NCBI GenBank assembly: GCA_025980625.1
Contig: JAICXG010000001.1
Location: 1 to 37,934, forward strand
Origin: Chthoniobacterales bacterium
GTDB taxonomy: Bacteria; Verrucomicrobiota; Verrucomicrobiia; Chthoniobacterales; UBA10450
DNA length: 37,934 nt
Direction: 5' to 3'
The notes under the pieces are model-generated. The model saw only the letters and a list, made by a program, of their open reading frames with translations, was not told the DNA's origin and searched no databases. The translations under genes were made by a program, and so were the position numbers. Positions 9,325 through 17,754 of the stretch are shown piece by piece (positions within the stretch are counted from its first letter, which is position 1; each line of letters opens with the position of its first letter).

Positions 9325-9343
9325 GCGGCGGGCGCTGAAAGGT

Positions 9344-9381
9344 TGAAGAGTTGAAGCGAGGTCAGTCGCTTCAACTCTTCA
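9344..9381. terminator. 16-bp-stem hairpin between convergent rpsU and the FGE-like gene
   Basis: A perfect stem of 15 bp (GAAGAGTTGAAGCGA at 9345-9359 with its complement at 9366-9380), extended by one T:A pair to 16 bp, closes a 6-base loop GGTCAG. It fills most of the 77-base gap between two convergent genes, which fits a bidirectional terminator. Neither side has a clear T-run. Confidence 0.75.
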
Positions 9382-9401
9382 TCGCTTTCGGTTTCGACGG
9401 T

Positions 9402-11009
9402 TCACTCGCATTCGCAGACAACCCGGAACCCGAGATCGTTGCAGGAAAAACTCGGCACGTTCGCGCCCCGGGTCGTCGCGCGCAGGCTGTTGAAGCGCGA
9501 TTTCCAACTCCCGCCGCGATAGACGCGCTTTGCGCCGGAGTTGGCGCCGCGGGGATTCACCTTCGGTTTCCCTTTGTAGGCTTCGAGAAAATCCGAGCAC
9601 CATTCCCAGATATTTCCAGCCATGTCTTCCACGCCGAACGGGCTCGCACCGCGCGGGAATGAACCGATGGGCGCGGTCTCGGCGAAGCCGTCATCGATCT
9701 CGCTGTCGCTCCAGGCAAAGCTGGTATTGCGATCGGCAAAATTTGCCAGGTCGCCGCGATTCTCTTCGCTGCCCCAGGGATATTTGCGACCGTCGGAGCC
9801 GCGCGCAGCATATTCCCATTCCGCTTCTGTGGGCAATCGATAGCGTCGCCGTTCGCGTGCGCTGAGCCACTGACAAAATTTCGCCGCTTCGCTGCTGCTC
9901 ACGTAAACCACCGGATGCCGATCTCCTGCACTGAGCATGCGTTTGCGGAGGTGGCTCGGGTCAAACATCTCGTACTGCACGTTTGTGATCGGATGTCGCG
10001 CAATATAATAGCGGCTGAGCGTGACCTGGGTTAGCGGACGCTCGTTAGGCGCGGCATCGCGCTGCTCGCTCCCCATTTCGAAAACACCCGAAGGCACGAG
10101 CAACATTTCCACGCCGATACTGCTGACGAAGTTCGGGTATTTCGCCCGATCGGCACTCGGATCAATTTTCGGCAGCGTGGAGACAGCGTTGCCATTGGAC
10201 GATCCCGTCGGTGCTTTCGACACGATGATTGCACTGGGTTTGGGCGGAGGTGGCGGCGCGTTCCTGGCTTCGATCTCGTCAAGGTAAAGATCGACCATAT
10301 CTTCGGCGTCGGAGGGGGCAATCCCAAGGTTCTCCGCCATGTTGATAAATGCGTCGCGCTGGTCGTCGGTCATGTCGTCCGCGTCGAGGCCGCTCAGGCG
10401 GAGCATACGCAGGAAATCCGCGTTCGGATCCAGCGGCGCGGATTGTTGCTCGGCCGCGGCTGCGCTGGTCGGGACCGATTCGTCCGCGCTGGGCGGCATC
10501 GCGCGGGCGGCGCCGGTGCGCTCCATTCCGGTCTCGATTAAGTCCAGCATGCGCTCGTCGCTCAGCCCACGGTCGCGGCCAAGCTCGAGCAAGCTCTCTT
10601 CTTCCTGCGGCGTGAGTGTTTTATCGCTCAGCGCAAAGGCGAGATATTTGTTAAATTCAGCCAGCGCCTCCTGCTCTGCCTCGGCAGCGAGTTGTGCATC
10701 AACCTGTTCGCGGCGCTCAGGATCAAGTAATTCGACCCGTGCTTCGGTGAGAAAGCGCGACGATTCATCCAGCCCGGAGCGCAAAAGCTGCGCAAGCGGA
10801 TTACTCGGCTGGTTCTTGAGCGGCAGCTTTTTCTGCCACCAAAGGAGGAGCGTGCGAAAATGCTCTTCGATCAGCTCGTTGCTCGGATTGGCTCGCGGAT
10901 CGAGGCAGAGACGCTCGTACGGGTTGGGCGAGTTGTAGCGGCTCCAGCCGTCCCACTTCCGTGGATCATCCGGCAACGGCAGCGGAAAGGTTGCCGTGGG
11001 CTGGAGCAT
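9402..11009 (-). CDS. J-like plus FGE-like (SUMF1-fold) fusion protein
   Basis: The 535-residue product has an N-terminal region (about 28-108: NPYERLCLDPRANPSNELIE, then LLDPERREQVDAQL) that looks like a J-domain without the HPD tripeptide. Two similar helical units follow (about 118-165 and 198-245), then a Pro-rich linker (250-285) and a C-terminal formylglycine-generating-enzyme/SUMF1 fold (about 295-535: MLLVPSGVFEMGS, YRLPTEAEWEYAARG, NIWEWCSDF, YRGGSW, LGFRVV). The copper-binding Cys pair of true FGE is missing: the corresponding stretch reads SLRATTRGAN. It is thus probably a binding module, not a sulfatase activator. It begins one base after the Hsp70-like gene stops, so it is co-translated with that chaperone and may be a client or cofactor for it. 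No signal peptide is seen, so the location is probably cytoplasmic. Confidence 0.8.
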   Translation of the reverse strand: MLQPTATFPLPLPDDPRKWDGWSRYNSPNPYERLCLDPRANPSNELIEEHFRTLLLWWQKKLPLKNQPSNPLAQLLRSGLDESSRFLTEARVELLDPERREQVDAQLAAEAEQEALAEFNKYLAFALSDKTLTPQEEESLLELGRDRGLSDERMLDLIETGMERTGAARAMPPSADESVPTSAAAAEQQSAPLDPNADFLRMLRLSGLDADDMTDDQRDAFINMAENLGIAPSDAEDMVDLYLDEIEARNAPPPPPKPSAIIVSKAPTGSSNGNAVSTLPKIDPSADRAKYPNFVSSIGVEMLLVPSGVFEMGSEQRDAAPNERPLTQVTLSRYYIARHPITNVQYEMFDPSHLRKRMLSAGDRHPVVYVSSSEAAKFCQWLSARERRRYRLPTEAEWEYAARGSDGRKYPWGSEENRGDLANFADRNTSFAWSDSEIDDGFAETAPIGSFPRGASPFGVEDMAGNIWEWCSDFLEAYKGKPKVNPRGANSGAKRVYRGGSWKSRFNSLRATTRGANVPSFSCNDLGFRVVCECE

Positions 11010-11010
11010 C

Positions 11011-12573
11011 TCAAACGACGCTCAGTTGTCCCAAAGCAAGGGCTGCTCGATCCAGTTCCGATTCGGAAAGACCGGTCTTGCGCTCGATCGAGACCGAGGC
11101 GCGATTCCCGCAGGCTTCCACCTGCACTTCCAGTACCTGATTGTTGTTGTACTCGTAGGTGAGCTCGACCGGCGAACCTTTGGGTAAGAATGGCGGCAAC
11201 TCGACGTCGCAAATCCCGAGCGGCGTGCATTCCTGCGGGAGCGAACTCTCGCCCTCCACCACTCGGACAATGGCGCGCTGCATGTTGGCCGTCGCTGTGC
11301 CGAAGGAATTTTTCACCACCGCTGGCATCGGCGTCATCTTCTTAATCATCGGGAAGACGTACTCTTCGAGGTGCGTCTCATCCCAGAGGACGACGCCGAG
11401 TGTGTGCGAAGTAATATTTCGCACCTGAATGAGGCCGCCTTCCCGTGAGGAAAATTGCTGGCGCGTTTCCGGCGGAAGCATTCTCTCGCCAGTTTCCTGT
11501 TCCTCATGGAGGAGCGACAACACCGCTTGGATCGCCGCACCCATTGCGACCGCTTCATCCGGGTTCACATCTTCGGCCAAAGGCACCGAGGAGAGTTCCG
11601 CGATCATGTTCCGCACCATCGGCATTCGCGTCATGCCGCCGACGAGGAGAATCTTGTTCACCTCGGACCAGCTCATCTTCGCCTCGTCCATCACGATTTC
11701 GCAGATCGCCTTGCACTTCTCGACAAGGTGCCGCGTCATCTTTTCAAATTCTTCCCGCGTCAGCTCGACCTTGATGCTTTTGCCGTTATGGCTGTGCACG
11801 ATCGTCGTCCGCTCGCGGCTGGAGAGCTGGATCTTGGCGGCGAGCGCGCGGCTTTGCAGGTCCTGGTAACTCTGCAGATCGAGTAATGGATTTTCTCCAT
11901 GCGCGCGGTCGAACTCTTCCGCGACATGATTTACCAGAGTGTCGTCCCAGTCTTTACCGCCGAGGCGATGGTCGCCGTTCGTCGCCACCATCTCGAGTCG
12001 ATGGCCTTGGATGCGCATGACGGTGACGTCGAAGGTGCCGCCACCGAGGTCGAAGACGAACACCGTCTGGTCCTCGTCCAATTTATCGAGACCGTAAGCG
12101 AGCGCCGCCGCCGTCGGTTCGTTGATGATTTGCAGCACGTTGAGTCCTGCCAGCCGGCCGGCCGTGATCGTCGCCGTCCGCTCAGCATCGTTGAAGTACG
12201 CCGGAACTGTGATGACCGCGTCGGTGACCGGTGTTTTCAGATACTTCTGAGCGTCGCACTTCAGTTTTTTTAAAATGAGCGCGGAGAGTTCCTCGGCCGA
12301 ATATTTCGTTCCCCCAAATTCGCGATGGAATTGCTCCTTCGATTTGCCCACCTCGCGCTTTATGAAATCGACGATCTTCTCCGGCTCGGCGACGCTATTG
12401 TTCTTCGCGATCGTGCCGACGATCGCATTCGTGCCGTCGAAGAGAACAACCGACGGCGTGATCCGCTCGCTCTCCGAGTTCGGGATGATCTGCGGTTTTC
12501 CGTAAGAGTCGATGTGGGCGACGGCGGAAAAGGTCGTGCCGAGGTCGATTCCGACTGCTTTGCGATTGCTCAT
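11011..12573 (-). CDS. Hsp70/DnaK-like chaperone without helical lid
   Basis: The ATPase domain (residues 1 to about 370) is fully recognisable: GIDLGTTFSAVAHIDSYG, NEPTAAALAYGLD, FDLGGGTFDVTVM and LLVGGMTRMP. A beta substrate-binding domain follows (about 385-500). At 520 residues it lacks the roughly 100-residue helical lid and the C-terminal tail of canonical DnaK, which is about 640 residues. Such short Hsp70s usually form dedicated systems beside the main DnaK. The GrpE-like gene lies just upstream and the J-like/FGE-like gene just downstream, suggesting a specialised chaperone set. No TCGTTAGG element lies within it. The 118-base gap upstream holds a GC-rich hairpin. Confidence 0.93.
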   Translation of the reverse strand: MSNRKAVGIDLGTTFSAVAHIDSYGKPQIIPNSESERITPSVVLFDGTNAIVGTIAKNNSVAEPEKIVDFIKREVGKSKEQFHREFGGTKYSAEELSALILKKLKCDAQKYLKTPVTDAVITVPAYFNDAERTATITAGRLAGLNVLQIINEPTAAALAYGLDKLDEDQTVFVFDLGGGTFDVTVMRIQGHRLEMVATNGDHRLGGKDWDDTLVNHVAEEFDRAHGENPLLDLQSYQDLQSRALAAKIQLSSRERTTIVHSHNGKSIKVELTREEFEKMTRHLVEKCKAICEIVMDEAKMSWSEVNKILLVGGMTRMPMVRNMIAELSSVPLAEDVNPDEAVAMGAAIQAVLSLLHEEQETGERMLPPETRQQFSSREGGLIQVRNITSHTLGVVLWDETHLEEYVFPMIKKMTPMPAVVKNSFGTATANMQRAIVRVVEGESSLPQECTPLGICDVELPPFLPKGSPVELTYEYNNNQVLEVQVEACGNRASVSIERKTGLSESELDRAALALGQLSVV

Positions 12574-12649
12574 GTGAAGGTTCCTTGAATTCGTGCTTGG
12601 ATGCGTTTGCCCTCTAATGCAGTTTTCGTGCCCCAGACTGCGGAATTCT

Positions 12650-12668
12650 GCGCCGCAATTTGCGGCGC
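12650..12668 (-). promoter_or_regulatory. GC-rich hairpin between GrpE-like and Hsp70-like genes
   Basis: GCGCCGC, loop AATTT, GCGGCGC: a 7-bp all-GC stem, and the sequence is palindromic over 19 bases. It is in the only sizeable gap of the long minus-strand operon and could attenuate, terminate or stabilise mRNA ends. No T-run follows. Confidence 0.5.
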
Positions 12669-12691
12669 TGCGGGACTCCTCGCCGCTTTGC

Positions 12692-13357
12692 CTAACGAAA
12701 GCGCCTGGCGACTACTTCTTCCGGGCGAAGCAGCGTGCCGCGCCAGGTGAATCCACGCTTCAGCCGCTGCACAATCCGCCCATCTTCTTCCGGCGATTCC
12801 GCCGATTCAAAGGAGATCACTCGATGCACGGTGCGATCGACTGTTTCCTGCTCCTCGATTTCATTCACTTCGAGGCGGCGCAGCATTTCGAGCAGGAAAT
12901 GGAGCACGTTGGCGAGATTGTTCCGGGCCTGTGCCTCCTCGGCTTCCCCCTCTCCGCTCGGCGTCGCCTGGCTGGATCGAGCTGCGATTGCGCTCAGATC
13001 ATCGAAAAGCACGAGCAGATCGCGAATCACCGGCTTCTGCAGCGATTCGCGCACGAAATTGTCGCGATAACTGATCAACTCACGATGAAGCGAATCGAAA
13101 AGCTTTTGATTAACCGATTCTGTCTCGCGCAGTGCCGTGAGCTGCGCTTCGATTTTCTGAAAATGCGTCGCCTCGAAATTGCGCACCACGCTTTCTTCGA
13201 CCGCCTCGAGGCGCTGCCCTAACGAATGGACTGCGCTCAGCAGGGCGGTGATCCCGGAGGTCACCCGCTCGTCCGAGCTCAGCGGCGGCGCGGGCGCGGC
13301 TTCCGCACTCAAACCTTGCATCATGAGCGCAAACTCGGGCTCGTCTGTTTCCGTCAT
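12692..13357 (-). CDS. GrpE-like nucleotide exchange factor
   Basis: The 221-residue product has a coiled coil (about 45-110), then the GrpE head: KPVIRDLLVLFDDLSAI, NLANVLHFLLEMLRRLEVNE and FTWRGTLLRPEEVVARRF, matching the usual order of conserved segments. GrpE releases ADP from Hsp70, and the Hsp70-like gene follows directly. Sequence divergence and an acidic, Gln/Ala-rich insertion near 130-145 suggest it serves this dedicated Hsp70 and not the main DnaK. It starts with an ATGA overlap with the CobA-HemD stop. It ends at a TAG codon formed by a TCGTTAGGC element (12690-12698). Confidence 0.85.
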   Translation of the reverse strand: MTETDEPEFALMMQGLSAEAAPAPPLSSDERVTSGITALLSAVHSLGQRLEAVEESVVRNFEATHFQKIEAQLTALRETESVNQKLFDSLHRELISYRDNFVRESLQKPVIRDLLVLFDDLSAIAARSSQATPSGEGEAEEAQARNNLANVLHFLLEMLRRLEVNEIEEQETVDRTVHRVISFESAESPEEDGRIVQRLKRGFTWRGTLLRPEEVVARRFR

Positions 13358-14886
13358 CGCTGCTCCCGTGACGCGAAATGCCGCCGGATCGCCTCGGCCA
13401 GACCGGCAATGTCGTGCTGCGAGGCTTCGACTGCGATCGTTAGGCCACGGGCTCGCGCGGTCTGCGACGTGATCGGTCCGATGCTGGCGACTTCCATCCC
13501 GCGCGGCCAGGGGAGGCCGAGGGCCAGAAAATTTTCCACCGTCGATGAGCTCGTAAAGGTGATCATATCCGCGCCTTCCGCCACCAAACGTGACTTTGCC
13601 GCCGTGCGGTCGCTCGTTTCCGCAACCGTTCGGTAGGCAAAGGCAACGTCGACAATTGCGCCCAGCGCTCCGAGTTCCTTTGGTAGCAGGTCGCGCGCCT
13701 CCTCCGCCCGCGCGATCAAAATCTTGAGATTTTCAAGGTCGCCTTCCTTTTTAAATTCGCGCACCACTGCCTCGGCCACGAACTCTTCAGGTTGCAGATC
13801 CACCTTTAGGTGAAAATCCCGGACTCGCTGCGCCGTCGCCGGACCGATCGCAGCGATACGCGCCGCGCCGATTTCGCGCGCGTCGTCGTAAAGCTTGTAA
13901 AACATTTCGAAGAACGCGGTCACGCCATTCGGGCTCGTGAAGACAATCCAATCGTAGCTGTGCGCGTCCTGCACCAGTTCGGCAAAAGCGCGCAGGTCGC
14001 TCGGCGGTTCGATCCGAATCGTCGGCAGTTCGATGATATCGGCGCCGAGCGAACGCAGTTGCTTACTCAGCGCGCCGGCTTGTTTGCGCGTCCGGGTGAC
14101 CACGATGCGCTTGCCCGCGAGCGGGCGTTCGGCGTGCCAGTTCAATTCCTCCCCTAACGACACAACTTCGCCGAAAATCGCCACCGCCGGCGGAGCGAAA
14201 GCAGTTTCCGCAACCCGTTGCGCGATATTTTCCAACGTGCCGCGCACCGTCTCCTGGCGTCCAGTCGTTCCCCAACGCACCAGCGCCACCGGCAGGTCGC
14301 GCCGGACGCCGTGCTCAATCATTTGCCCGGCGATCGCGTCAATCCGCTCCACCCCCATCAGCATCACCTGAGTGCCGCCAAGTTTTGCCAGCGCTGCAAA
14401 GTCGATCCCGCTCTCTGTCTTCTCCGGGTCTTCGTGTCCGGTGAAAATTGTGACGTGTGAAGTGAGCCCGCGATGTGTCACCGGAATGCCGGCGTACGCC
14501 GGAGCGGCGATCGCGGAAGTGACGCCGGGGACAACTTCGAACGGAATTCCTGCCGCGACCAACGTCTGCGCCTCCTCGCCGCCGCGCCCAAATAGAAATG
14601 GATCGCCACCTTTCAGCCTAACGACGGTTTTCCCGGCACGCGCCTTTTCGACAAGCAGCGCGTCAATTTGATCCTGCGTCAGCGTGTGCTTGCCAGCTTG
14701 TTTGCCCGCGTAGATGATCTCTGCGTGCTCCGGCGTCCATTTTAGCATTTCGGGATTGCACAGATAATCATACACGACCACGTCAGCCTGTTCGATCAGT
14801 TGCATTGCGCGCAAGGTGACAAGCCCGAGATCGCCCGGGCCGGCGCCCACGAGGTAACAACGGCCGGGTTTCCTGTTATCTGCCAT
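13354..14886 (-). CDS. uroporphyrinogen-III C-methyltransferase / uroporphyrinogen-III synthase fusion
   Basis: Residues 1 to about 250 are a SAM-dependent uroporphyrinogen-III methyltransferase (CobA/SUMT): YLVGAGPGDLGLVTLRA, VVRLKGGDPFLFGRGGEE, VPGVTSAIAAPAYAGIPVTH. Residues about 258-505 are HemD (IVVTRTRKQAGALSKQLRSL, DWIVFTSPNGVTAFF, ITFTSSSTVENFL). HemD cyclises the HemC product to uroporphyrinogen III and CobA methylates it toward precorrin-2, so the fusion sits at the branch to siroheme or B12. Such fusions are known in Clostridia and other phyla. It overlaps hemC by 11 bases and the GrpE-like gene by 4. Three TCGTTAGG elements lie inside. Confidence 0.95.
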   Translation of the reverse strand: MADNRKPGRCYLVGAGPGDLGLVTLRAMQLIEQADVVVYDYLCNPEMLKWTPEHAEIIYAGKQAGKHTLTQDQIDALLVEKARAGKTVVRLKGGDPFLFGRGGEEAQTLVAAGIPFEVVPGVTSAIAAPAYAGIPVTHRGLTSHVTIFTGHEDPEKTESGIDFAALAKLGGTQVMLMGVERIDAIAGQMIEHGVRRDLPVALVRWGTTGRQETVRGTLENIAQRVAETAFAPPAVAIFGEVVSLGEELNWHAERPLAGKRIVVTRTRKQAGALSKQLRSLGADIIELPTIRIEPPSDLRAFAELVQDAHSYDWIVFTSPNGVTAFFEMFYKLYDDAREIGAARIAAIGPATAQRVRDFHLKVDLQPEEFVAEAVVREFKKEGDLENLKILIARAEEARDLLPKELGALGAIVDVAFAYRTVAETSDRTAAKSRLVAEGADMITFTSSSTVENFLALGLPWPRGMEVASIGPITSQTARARGLTIAVEASQHDIAGLAEAIRRHFASREQR

Positions 14887-15829
14887 AAAGTTGCTCGACC
14901 AATTTCACTGCAACTCGTTCCGGATCTTCCCTTGGACCTGCGGCCGTGCCGACGTGCGGCGCGGACTTGTCGGTCGCGAAAACCTGGGCGCACAATGTCA
15001 GTTCCGCATCTTCAATTCTGGCGCGCACTCCGACTGGCGAATCGCAATCTCCATGTAATAACCGCAGAAACTCGCGTTCGGCGCGCAGGCAAAGGTGGGT
15101 CACACGATCGTCCACCGCCGCGACCAAACGCTGCGCACGGCGATCGTCTCGTCGCACTTGCAGCGCGATGATCCCCTGCCCTCCCGCAGGAACAAAATCA
15201 TCCTGCGAAAGAATCTCAGCTTTGTAAGGCAACCACTCCGCTTGCCCTGTCGGTGGGCGGAGCGCCTGCTCAGCAATTTCGATCCCCAGCCGCTCCAGGC
15301 CGGCGCGCGCGAGAATGATCCCGCTCCAGCTTTCATTCTCTCGCAACTTGCGGAGGCGCGTTGGGACGTTCCCACGCAAACCCACGATTTGCAGATCGGG
15401 ACGCTGCCAGGCGAGCTGGCGTTGTCGTCGAATGCTGCCGGTCGCGATCGTCGCGCCCGTTCCTAAACTCGTTAGGCCAACACCATTCTTCGTAATCAGA
15501 ACATCCTCCGTTTTGGCGCGCGGCAGCACGCCCGCGATTTGCAGTTCCTCTTCCGATTGGCTCGGCAAATCCTTTGCGCTGTGCACTGCGAGGTCGATTC
15601 GCCTAACGATGAGCTCCTTCTCGATCTCGCGCGTGAACAATCCCTTGCGTCCCGCGTTGCGGTCAACGATCACCGCCGGCTTTGTCCCTTCATCGCCGCT
15701 CGTCCGGATGATCTCGATCCTAACCTCCAATTCCGGCCAGCCCCGGCGCAGCGACTGTTCGACCAGCCGCGTCTGGGCGAGCGCGAGATCGCTCCCGCGC
15801 GACCCGAGGATGATGCGCTCCGCACCCAC
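14876..15829 (-). CDS. hemC: porphobilinogen deaminase (hydroxymethylbilane synthase)
   Basis: HemC joins four porphobilinogens into hydroxymethylbilane on a covalently bound dipyrromethane cofactor. The 317-residue product shows ILGSRGSDLALAQ, the catalytic aspartate region AVHSAKDLPS (Asp87), GSIRRQRQL, LRGNVPTRLRKL and the cofactor-attachment cysteine Cys262 in LLHGDCDSPVG. The start is GTG, placed directly after the TGA of hemA (TGAGTG), which points to coupled translation. All expected regions are present and it should be functional. Confidence 0.96.
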   Translation of the reverse strand: MGAERIILGSRGSDLALAQTRLVEQSLRRGWPELEVRIEIIRTSGDEGTKPAVIVDRNAGRKGLFTREIEKELIVRRIDLAVHSAKDLPSQSEEELQIAGVLPRAKTEDVLITKNGVGLTSLGTGATIATGSIRRQRQLAWQRPDLQIVGLRGNVPTRLRKLRENESWSGIILARAGLERLGIEIAEQALRPPTGQAEWLPYKAEILSQDDFVPAGGQGIIALQVRRDDRRAQRLVAAVDDRVTHLCLRAEREFLRLLHGDCDSPVGVRARIEDAELTLCAQVFATDKSAPHVGTAAGPREDPERVAVKLVEQLYGR

Positions 15830-16879
15830 TCAGGTTTCGGACGCGCGCAAAGATGATCCACCGAGCGGCCGCTCCGGTGCCGCGCTGAACCAGCCGCTGA
15901 AATCGTTAACGTGCTCGTCAATGATCTGCTCGGCCACATCCATCTGCTCGCGCCGGAGAGCGAGCGATTGCTGCGCGATGGATTGGAGCGAATCGATGTC
16001 GTAAAGGAATACACCCTGCATCTCGTTGACATCGGGGTCGACATCGCGCGGCACCGCGATATCGATAATGAACAGCGGGCGATCGAGCCGGTCGTGAATC
16101 AGCGGTCCCAGCCGTTCGCGAGTCAGCACCGGTCGCTGCGCAGCGGTCGAGGAAATGACAATGTCGACCTCGCGAAAATGTTGTTCCCATTCGTGCAATC
16201 GCACCGCGTAACCGCAGATCAGCGCCGCCAACGCCTGGGCCCTTTCCCAGGAACGATTCGTCACCCGAATGTCGCGCACCCCTCGTTTCACTAAAGCCCG
16301 CGCCGTTCGCTCGCTCGCCGCGCCCGCTCCGAGCAAAAGCACTTTGCGCGATTCGAAGTCGCCGAAAATCTTTTCCGCCAGATCGACTGCGACTGAGCCG
16401 ACCGAGACCGATCCGCGCGTGATTCCCGTGAGGGTCCGCACTTGTTTGGCCACACGAAATGCACGCTGGAAAAGCCGATGCAACAACGGGCCGGCCGCAC
16501 CCGAAGCACGGGCGGCTTCGTATGCTTTCTTCGTTTGCCCGAGGATCTCAGTCTCGCCGATGACCATCGAATCGAGACCCGAGGTGACGCGAAAAAGATG
16601 CTGCACACAGCGCCAGGCTTCATAGCGGTAAAAGGCGTTCAGTTCCTTCCCGATCTGGTCGATTCCGTGCGTGCAAAGGCATTGCACGATCCGCTCGCTC
16701 GGAATCATCTCCTCAGCGACGGCATAAACTTCCACCCGATTACAGGTCGTGAGAAAGAGCGCTTCGCGACAGCCGGCTTCTTCGCGCAGGATGCGATCGA
16801 TCCCGCCGTGCCCGACGAAACGCTCCCGGGTTTCCACCTCTGCGGTATGATGACTGATGCCGAGGCAAAAGAGATTCAT
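15830..16879 (-). CDS. hemA: glutamyl-tRNA reductase, short form
   Basis: HemA reduces glutamyl-tRNA to glutamate-1-semialdehyde, the first committed step of C5 tetrapyrrole synthesis. The N-terminal catalytic domain (CLGISHHTAEVETRERF; nucleophile Cys46 in LTTCNRVEVY), the TSGLDSMVIGETEILGQTK segment and the NADPH-binding domain (VLLLGAGAASERTARALVKRG) are intact. The protein has 349 residues; most bacterial enzymes have about 420. It ends within the spinal helix (EHVNDFSGWF), so the C-terminal dimerisation domain is largely missing, as in the similarly short chlamydial enzymes. The ATG at 16879 overlaps the HemX-like stop by one base (TGATG). An in-frame extension upstream lies inside that neighbour and is rejected. 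Confidence 0.93.
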   Translation of the reverse strand: MNLFCLGISHHTAEVETRERFVGHGGIDRILREEAGCREALFLTTCNRVEVYAVAEEMIPSERIVQCLCTHGIDQIGKELNAFYRYEAWRCVQHLFRVTSGLDSMVIGETEILGQTKKAYEAARASGAAGPLLHRLFQRAFRVAKQVRTLTGITRGSVSVGSVAVDLAEKIFGDFESRKVLLLGAGAASERTARALVKRGVRDIRVTNRSWERAQALAALICGYAVRLHEWEQHFREVDIVISSTAAQRPVLTRERLGPLIHDRLDRPLFIIDIAVPRDVDPDVNEMQGVFLYDIDSLQSIAQQSLALRREQMDVAEQIIDEHVNDFSGWFSAAPERPLGGSSLRASET

Positions 16880-17670
16880 CAGAGCGTCTTCGTCTGCCAG
16901 AGAAACGTAATGCCCCAGAGCACCGTTAAAGCTGCGCTGAACGCAAGCACACAGAGGCTGGCGATAGCTCGCGGCGCGGTCGTGCCGAGATGCCGCGCGA
17001 TTAGAATGGCTGCGTAAAAGATCCATACGCCTAACGACCAGGCGATTTTCACGTAGGGCAGCGGTTCTCCGGTCAAGAATCCGGTGACCAGCCCCACTGT
17101 CAGCAGAACAAAGCCGAGCCAAAGCAGCCGGGTTATCGCAGAGAACAGATCGGTCAAAGGCGGGAAATGATAGAACATCGAATTAATGCGGCGACGCTTG
17201 AGCTGTCGTTCTTGCACGAGATACATGATCCCGGCAATGCAGGCGAGGGCGAAAGCCCCGTACGCGACCAGCGAGATGGAGGCGTGCAATTCGAGCCATG
17301 GCGACGGCTCGTGCCGCATCAGCGGCGGTCGATCGATCGGTGCCAGCAGCGCGAAAGTCTGGAGAATGAAAACCAGCGGCGCGGTGAACGCGCCCATCAA
17401 AGACAAGCGGTAAGCCGGTCCGATCACCAGATAGATGAGCGAAACCGACCAGGCGAGAAAGATAAAGACTTCAAACAGGTTCGTGAGCGGACAGCGCCCA
17501 AGCGCATGCCCGCGGACGCTGAGAAACGCGGTCTGAAAAACGAACCCGAGCGCGATTGCAAAAAAATTGAGCCCAGCCGCCTGATAGTTTCGCGCCTGAA
17601 CGGAGAGCGCGGTGCGCACCATCGCGAAAAAGAAGCAGAGCGTGGAGAAAATCAGCAGCTCACGATCCAT
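16879..17670 (-). CDS. hemX: HemX/CcsA-family membrane protein
   Basis: A 263-residue polytopic protein with about eight hydrophobic helices, ending in LCVLAFSAALTVLWGITFLW. The segment WLELHASISLVAYGAFALAC, with a conserved His, fits the cytochrome c assembly (CcsA/ResC/CcmC) superfamily. The tryptophan-rich WWD heme-handling motif of true CcsA is not evident; the equivalent place reads VKIAWSLGVWIFYA. Together with its position directly before hemA, this favours HemX, which in Bacillus affects HemA levels. The ATG at 17670 is chosen because a longer frame to 17793 adds a charged stretch. It is the first gene of the seven-gene heme-chaperone operon. Confidence 0.8.
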   Translation of the reverse strand: MDRELLIFSTLCFFFAMVRTALSVQARNYQAAGLNFFAIALGFVFQTAFLSVRGHALGRCPLTNLFEVFIFLAWSVSLIYLVIGPAYRLSLMGAFTAPLVFILQTFALLAPIDRPPLMRHEPSPWLELHASISLVAYGAFALACIAGIMYLVQERQLKRRRINSMFYHFPPLTDLFSAITRLLWLGFVLLTVGLVTGFLTGEPLPYVKIAWSLGVWIFYAAILIARHLGTTAPRAIASLCVLAFSAALTVLWGITFLWQTKTL

Positions 17671-17754
17671 CCGAGGCAATGGTAAGAGCCGCTCCGCGGC
17701 TTGGCAAACCGGCTCCGCAGCAAGGCGCGCTTCCTGCTTTTTCTCAGCGACGAG

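Noticed and set aside
13110..13409. Long frames opposite or inside real genes (for example inside the GrpE-like gene, smc and the ADOP permease).
   Set aside because: They are GC-driven shadows with Arg/Ala/Pro-rich translations and overlap well-supported genes.
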